Source of the DNA: Pontederia crassipes
Taxonomy: Eukaryota; Streptophyta; Magnoliopsida; Commelinales; Pontederiaceae
Direction: 5' to 3'
NCBI GenBank assembly: GCA_030549335.1
Contig: JAUKPH010000018.1
Span: 2,604,001 to 2,668,000, forward strand
Length of the DNA stretch: 64,000 nt
Part shown: one piece after another, positions 58,466-64,000 of the stretch
Numbering within the stretch: position 1 is the stretch's first letter
Layout: the number at the start of each line of letters is the position of its first letter
Position numbers and translations under genes: made by a program
Notes under the pieces: model-generated
What the model was told of the DNA's origin: nothing
Seen by the model: only the letters and a program-made list of their open reading frames with translations
The model's database searches: none

Positions 58466-59263
58466 TTTTTAAAATTGGACCCTTGATCGAACCAATAATC
58501 ATTTGGAACATAGTTCAATCAGTTTAATTGAATTCGATCTAATAGAACTAAATTTTTATTAAAAAAATATTATTTTTATTACTTAAAAAATTATAAATTA
58601 AAGTATAAAGGACAATAAATAATGAAATAAAAGCATATTAATCATAATTTTAAATTAATAAATTTTTTTTACAATTTAAACTAGACATTAGTCATAATAA
58701 TTTAATTTTACTATTTTCTTATTTAATAATTCCATGATTTTTTGTTTAAATGTTTCATTATTACAATCTTTCCACATTTTATTTATAAATTCAAAATTTT
58801 CTTCATATTATCTATTTCTGCTTTCAAGTTCATCCTATAAAATATATTATAATTGCCTATGTTTTAATTTTTTATATAAATTATTTATAATAATTAAAAC
58901 TCTATCAACTAATTTGAGTTTATGATAATTATCTTTTATTTAAACTTGACTTTATTATTACCTTCATATCTTTTATTTTCAAATTTAAATTTACTTTCCT
59001 TATTATTAATCCTATAAAATCTAATCACTTATTTTCCTCCCCATTCCTATTCTTCCACCATTCATACTATAGTTTACTTTCCTTTTTCTATTTTTTCATA
59101 TTAGTTCAATTTTTTTATTTTTTGATAAAAATCGATTTTAATCGAGTTGATCTAGTTCAATTAAGTTTTTTGAGAAACCGGTTTTTAATATCAAACTGAA
59201 CTTGACTGAGATCGATTCACGAGTCAGAACCGATTGGCCTGGTCTAATTTTAAAAACATCGGA
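58466..59263. mobile_element. Inverted-repeat element with TTTTTAAAATT ends
   Basis: Left TTTTTAAAATTGGACC with GATCGAACC nearby; right end inverted reads TTTTTAAAATTAGACC with GAACCGATTGG nearby. AT-rich middle. It resembles 22074-23043 in style (ends of T/A runs, GAACC/GGTTC sub-ends). The segment 57860-58340 (GGACCGGGATAG at the left, GTCGGTCCGATTTTG at the right) may be a third, more decayed member. Confidence 0.5.
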
Positions 59264-60379
59264 AAAATATAAGAATGAACAGAGAATGAGATGATGGAGA
59301 GAAAAAAGAGGGGGGAAAGTCAGCTGAAGGAAAAAAAATGGATCGAAATAAAAAAAATTTGGTGCAAGATAAAGAAAATGTAATGAAATAAAGGTGGACA
59401 GTTTGCTCATCTATGCCAGTCATGCGCTGCCATTAAACCAGTTATTTAAATCAATAATGACGGATTGACGAATTTGATCCCACCAATCAAATTAAATATA
59501 TAATGGATAATGATTTTTTTTTAACTCAATGAGAAAATCAACGAATTTTTTGGATAAAATGTAGGCGTCCGTTACACTTTAATTTTGCTCATTCGAGTGG
59601 CTCTCATCATTTAACATTAATTAAGTAGAATTACTAACACCTCACTAATTCAAATTCAAGATAAAAATTATAACCACATTCAGATAATGACGTCTAACAT
59701 TTTTTAGCCATCGCAACTGTTCTATAAAATCAGACGGGTCATAACATGGAAGATGGTAAAATAGAATTATACGATCCTGCTTATTAATAAAAAAAATATA
59801 TTTTAAAAGTAATAAATATTTTTTTAATTTATTGTAATTAAATATTAAATTAAACTTCGCTAAGTATTTTTTTATCAATTCTTAAGCAATACTGTATCAA
59901 AACATATTAAAATAGAAGAGAATATATTAAGCTTCATCTAAATTAATTTTTATTATATTAAATATTTTTTAATTAATATTCAAATGATTGTATTAATCAT
60001 ATGAAATGTTATATGCTCAGATAAGAGTAAAATTATATGAACAAAATAAGATCGTATTAAGATTTTATAAATAAGAACCTCAAAATAAGATGAAGAGATA
60101 AGGAGATGTAAATTGATATAATTTTTTTTGTCTGTCCACATCTCCCTAATCTCGAACTAGAAAGATAAAGTAGAAATGGGTTATTCTCTCATCAACGTGA
60201 TGATGATTTTAAGATTGAAAAACTACTCGCACATATATATTGCAACATATAAGGCTATAAATTAGACAGTGTGTGTTCATAACGATTGTTTGTTCTCGTA
60301 TCGGTGGTGATCGCTTCAATTGGAAGGTTTTCGAAGGAGTGATGAATTGTTGCCATGATAATTGATAATGATGCTTTAA

Positions 60380-60465
<86 letters not shown>

Positions 60466-61760
60466 TTCGATTGAATTGCATGCATGCATGCACGTATTTT
60501 ATAAATTTAAAACATCGTAAATTAGTTTTTTTATAATATATAATTTAAATGTGCCTAGGCTTAAAACGACATATTTGGATGGGTATTCAAACATTATATG
60601 GTAATTTTATTTTATCATTGTAGTTCACCTTTTTCCAATATCACTTACATTATTTTATCATACTTTTATATTAATTTTCTAAAAAAGAAAATCCAAACAT
60701 GACCTAAATCAAAGGAGAATTTCCCTTTTTTTAAAGACTATAGGAAACGGAATGTTCCTTAAATAACACACTCGTACAAGTAAAAACGGCCTAAGTTCCG
60801 GATTCAAACTATCAGTACTCCTGGATTTTAAATTCTGAAAAATATTGAGGGATTCCTCCCTCGAATATTACAAAAAAAAAAAGGAAAAGGCTAATTGTCG
60901 AACATTTACATTCTCCATCTAAATTCGACAAACGTGCATTAAATAAAAATAATAAAATCTGGTGACCGGTGACCCAACTATCAAAATATAAGTTGCATTG
61001 GAATGGACGGTTTTATCACATTTGAAATAACATCCATCCAATCCAAAGTAAAAAAAATTCCCGGGATTCCGGGGGTGTTTGGTATGGGAATAATCATAAG
61101 AATTTGAGTTTGTTCTGAGTGAAACAACGAAACATTCCTACAATAAATTTTTTTTATCAAATGTCATCATTACTTATTTGTTCTTGATCTGCACATGGAA
61201 AATAAAAAAAATAAGAACAGTGAGTTGTTGGTGATAGCAACAACACATTGTTCTCACACATTTTATTCTTATGTTAAGGGTCGTTTAGTTACGGAATAAA
61301 ATTCAAAGAAATAAATCAATGTAAAAGCGTATTCTACAAAAGAAAGTAAATATATCTTTATTTTATTTTCTGTTTAGTTTGAAGAGAATAATAACTTTTG
61401 AAAATATAATATTTTAAAATTAAAATATTTTAACATATAGAGTTGACGTTTAATGTTATATTAATAATAAAAATATTAATATAATAATAATTTAATAAAA
61501 TTTTAATAATAAAATATGATTAAAATTTTTTAAAAGAATGATAATATATTCTGTTGTTTTAGAAGAATATTTATATTCTCTTTACGTGGTTAAAAACGAC
61601 GATATTATCAGCTTCGAGGTGGTTTCGTAGTTTCCAAAGTTTGACTTATTCTAATTTCATTACACCTTTGACTATATTCTAAAAATAATGTGATATTCTA
61701 ACATTTATTTAGTATCCAAATAGCCCTAAGAATATTGAATTCCTAAACCAAACACCCCCT
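59264..61760. other. Intergenic DNA
   Basis: AT-rich; no gene or known element apart from the ATT microsatellite at 60382-60464. Short phrases on either side of 60580 to 61740 (GAATATTGAATTCC, CAAACACCCCC) look like remains of a small element ending near 61760. Confidence 0.45.
60382..60464. repeat. ATT trinucleotide microsatellite (long)
   Basis: About 27 uninterrupted ATT units. The poly-Ile and poly-Asn open frames on - are translations of it. Confidence 0.97.
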
Positions 61761-62056
61761 TAAATTGGGTTGGTGTGGCATAAAATGGTAAGAATCGATG
61801 GTTATGGTATGTTTTCTTCTGCTGATTCATTGGGCCTCCATCCCATCCGCCCTGGGCCCACTAATCACCTGCTTTTAAACAAGGCAACAACCCGCTCATT
61901 TTCCCACGAATCCCACCCGTCCTGCGCACTCGAGCTCTTTCTCCGGTTGACTGCCCAGTTGGCTTGGAGGTGAAGCAAAGAGGAAGAGCAAGAAGGGCGC
62001 CTGCGAAGCTAACAACTGCCGGGATCATCGTCGGAGCGACCACTCCGCATGAAGCG

Positions 62057-62903
62057 ATGACGGACGGCCATCTCTTCCACAAAATATCCCTTGTTGGCCG
62101 CGAGGGAGCGGTAAACCCCTCTCTCTCTCTCTCTCTCTCTCACGCTCCATCTTATTGTATAGGCACTCAGAGGTTGAAAGTTCGGTGGTGTTTGGTTTTG
62201 TATTCATTTTAAGAGAATTTTCTTTATGATCATCACACTAAATCTTGCTTGATCAGTTTCTTGTGTTTACGTTGTCGTGATATCGTATTCAGGGAAAATT
62301 GCGCGCGTTTCGTGGTACTATCTAAGCATGTTATTCTCTTTCATTGTTCGTAATTTCCTGGGAAGATCAGAAACTTCATTGTTGACTTTTGGAGTGCTCC
62401 AAATCTTCTTTTTTTTCTTTCAATTTTTTGTTTCAAACAAAACATGTATTTAGAGAGGCCAATCAGGCTACAGAATATCTTGCAAATGTTGGTTGTCTAT
62501 CATTTTGATGTTATGTACCGATTCGTTAATATATGTACCCTGCCTCTGCTGGATGCTTTATGAAAAACAATAAATATGTTTGGCATCAAGTACGCCATTG
62601 TAATTTGTTTGCTAAGGCTATCAATTCTTCTTGGCTAAAGTGGTGAACTCTGATTTGTAATATTGTGTACGTTTCTTGTGCTGAAATCTCTCTGGCTTTA
62701 TCATCATTTGAATGCAGAATCTGGGGGAGTTCAGAGTTTACTCTGGAGGGATAACATGGAAAAGTCAAGGAGGTGGAAAGATTATTGAAATAGGCAAAGA
62801 TGATATCGTCTCTGTTACTTGGATGAAGATTCCTGGACAGTATCATCTTGGGATCAGCATTAATGACGGCTTATCATACAAGTTCATTGGATTCTGCAAA
62901 CAG
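62057..62903 (+). CDS. SSRP1: FACT complex subunit SSRP1, first two exons (partial)
   Basis: SSRP1 with SPT16 forms FACT, the nuclear histone chaperone that loosens nucleosomes for transcription and replication. Exon 1, 62057-62110: MTDGHLFHKISLVGREGA. Exon 2, 62718-62903: GEFRVYSGGITWKSQGGGK, then IEIGKDDIVSVTWMKIPG, YHLGISINDGL, YKFIGFCKQ, the N-terminal PH-like POB3/SSRP1 domain. Both splice borders have GT/AG and the joined frame is open (80 residues). Family proteins are about 640 residues; the remaining exons are not visible, since a copia element starts about 340 bp after exon 2. Either the gene continues beyond it or this is a gene fragment. I chose the ATG at 62057, which matches the family start, over the upstream ATG at 61964. 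Confidence 0.88.
62118..62140. repeat. CT microsatellite in SSRP1 intron 1
   Basis: (CT)n of about 11 units just after the donor site. Confidence 0.93.
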
Positions 62904-63246
62904 GTGATGCAGATATGCTTTAACCTTTCATACTAAATAATGGAAGTAACATTATTGTTTTAGGCACAGATATAGATAGATAATGTTTGCTGCTTGATTC
63001 TCTCTGCAAACCACATGCCTACTGCGAAGACCTATGCCTAACATGTTTAATGAAAGATATAATTTCCTTAACTTTTTTGGTTTTGAATCTTCGTGTCATG
63101 ATTTGCAGTTTTATGGTCTTAAACACAAAGTAGGTGACTACCCAAGCTTCATAATCATATTTTCCCTTCAAAAAAATTATTGTCAAATTTGTTGGTTTAA
63201 AATATTTGGTAAAAAATATATTTGAGGTGATGATGTTGTTTATATT

Positions 63247-63475
63247 TGTTGAGATATGATTTGCATATCTCTTCATATCTTTCCATATCTTCGCATATCT
63301 TTGTAATATTAGTTAGGATTAGTATCCTAGATTTCTTGGGATAGTATCTTAGATATTTTGGGATAATATCCCTAATTTTCTGGAGTAATATTCTCCCTCT
63401 TGTATTGTCTACCTTGATTATAAATAGGTGGCACTAGTGTTTGGTTAATAAAATAAGAGAACATCTTTCTCAACA
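63247..63475 (+). repeat. 5' LTR of Copia-3
   Basis: 229 bp, starting TGTTGAGATATG and ending CTCAACA, directly followed by TGGTATCAGAGCAG (63476-63489), the copia primer-binding site. The LTR opens with five CATATCT repeats and holds a likely TATA (TTATAAATA, 63418). The 3' LTR lies outside the window, so no target duplication can be tested. Confidence 0.88.
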
Positions 63476-63621
63476 TGGTATCAGAGCAGTAACAATCTGA
63501 TCATTATTCCTCTCCCTTCCCTCCTCAATCTAGATGGATGACAGGTCTATTCCGACCTAGATCCATAGTTCTCAAGATCGGCGCTTGATCTTTTTCTCCG
63601 TGGAATCCATCTCTCTCAACC

Positions 63622-63999
63622 ATGGCCGATCAGAAAGCTTCATCTAGCAAATCTGGTGTTAAATCCACCCTCAGCACTCCACTCGGTATCAATATCAAAC
63701 TTGATGGTACAAATTATCTCCTCTGGTCCACGGCATTTGAGCGCTACGTAGGGTCCCACAGGAAGAAGCATATCCTCACCAAATCTGAAGAACGTACAGA
63801 AGATTGGGATGCTGACAATGATTGGGTCGCCTCTGCCATGCTCAATAGCATGACCGAATCTGTTGTCAAACAGGTCATGGTTTATAGGTCAGCTAAGACT
63901 ATGTGGGAGGTACTTCAAAAACTTTACTATCATAAAAGCAATATATCTCGCCTTTACAAGGTTCTTGAAGAAATCCAATCATGTAAGAAAAATAATTAG
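63622..63999 (+). CDS. Copia-3 gag, N-terminal part
   Basis: 125 residues from ATG: a polar start (MADQKASSSKSG), then INIKLDGTNYLLWSTAFERYV, AMLNSMTESVV and MWEVLQKLYYHKSNISRLYKV, the copia gag N-terminal domain (DUF4219/UBN2 type). A TAG at 63997-63999 stops it far short of the normal length and before any zinc knuckle, so this copy is probably inactive unless the stop is a late mutation in an otherwise complete element. Confidence 0.85.
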   Translation: MADQKASSSKSGVKSTLSTPLGINIKLDGTNYLLWSTAFERYVGSHRKKHILTKSEERTEDWDADNDWVASAMLNSMTESVVKQVMVYRSAKTMWEVLQKLYYHKSNISRLYKVLEEIQSCKKNN

Positions 64000-64000
64000 C

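Noticed and set aside
60209-60493. Open frames on - with long Ile or Asn runs
   Set aside because: They are translations of the ATT microsatellite.
61964-62212. Open frame from an upstream ATG before SSRP1 exon 1
   Set aside because: It is in another reading of the 5' UTR and runs into intron 1. The ATG at 62057 gives the family N-terminus.

Overview
This window is nuclear DNA from a flowering plant, probably a monocot (a guess from the GC-rich laccase exon, Au-like SINEs and the style of the retroelements; no species is claimed). It is transposon-dominated: a few host genes separated, and often broken, by nested retrotransposons and small inverted-repeat elements. No tRNA, rRNA, CRISPR or prokaryotic feature was seen.

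Layout. 1-10141: a laccase (multicopper oxidase) pseudogene on + whose fourth visible exon is split by a Ty1/copia element (914-8791, target duplication GTCAC). That copia element is itself interrupted in its RNase H by a 2.79-kb non-coding, internally repetitive insertion (5504-8293, duplication ACTAA) that I cannot classify. 10142-13047: AT-rich intergenic DNA with a degenerate tandem repeat, a long ATT microsatellite and a GC-richer unidentified segment. 13048-18866: a second copia element on - (duplication GGAGG), with pol remains but no recognisable gag. 19063-23043: two terminal-inverted-repeat elements flanking an unidentified GC-richer relic. 24600-29190: an apparently intact COX5C gene with a 4.2-kb leader intron that carries a LINE fragment into which a second poly(A)-tailed retrosequence has jumped (18-bp duplication). 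30300-33579: a FAR1/FHY3-related (FRS) pseudogene whose 3' coding end is cut by a SINE (19-bp duplication). 34804-45685: a decayed Ty3/gypsy chromovirus-like element with about 2.5-kb LTRs, in the order LTR-internal-LTR-partial internal, with an additional RG-rich zinc-knuckle ORF before gag and arrays of a GGTCGACCGAT motif in both LTRs.

46258-55316: a three-exon gene for a very diverged SIP-like aquaporin. Its second intron (8.3 kb) holds a solo LTR (duplication GGTAA), a LINE fragment with a nested hAT-like MITE (8-bp duplication), and a small inverted-repeat element. 55317-61960: intergenic DNA with a second SINE, several inverted-repeat elements and microsatellites. 62057-62903: the first two exons of SSRP1 (FACT histone chaperone subunit), followed by a third copia element (5' LTR 63247-63475 and the start of gag) that runs off the window.

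The host genes are unrelated housekeeping or cell-wall genes and show no sign of acting together. What links the window is the layered insertion history, which can be ordered from target-site duplications visible in the sequence.
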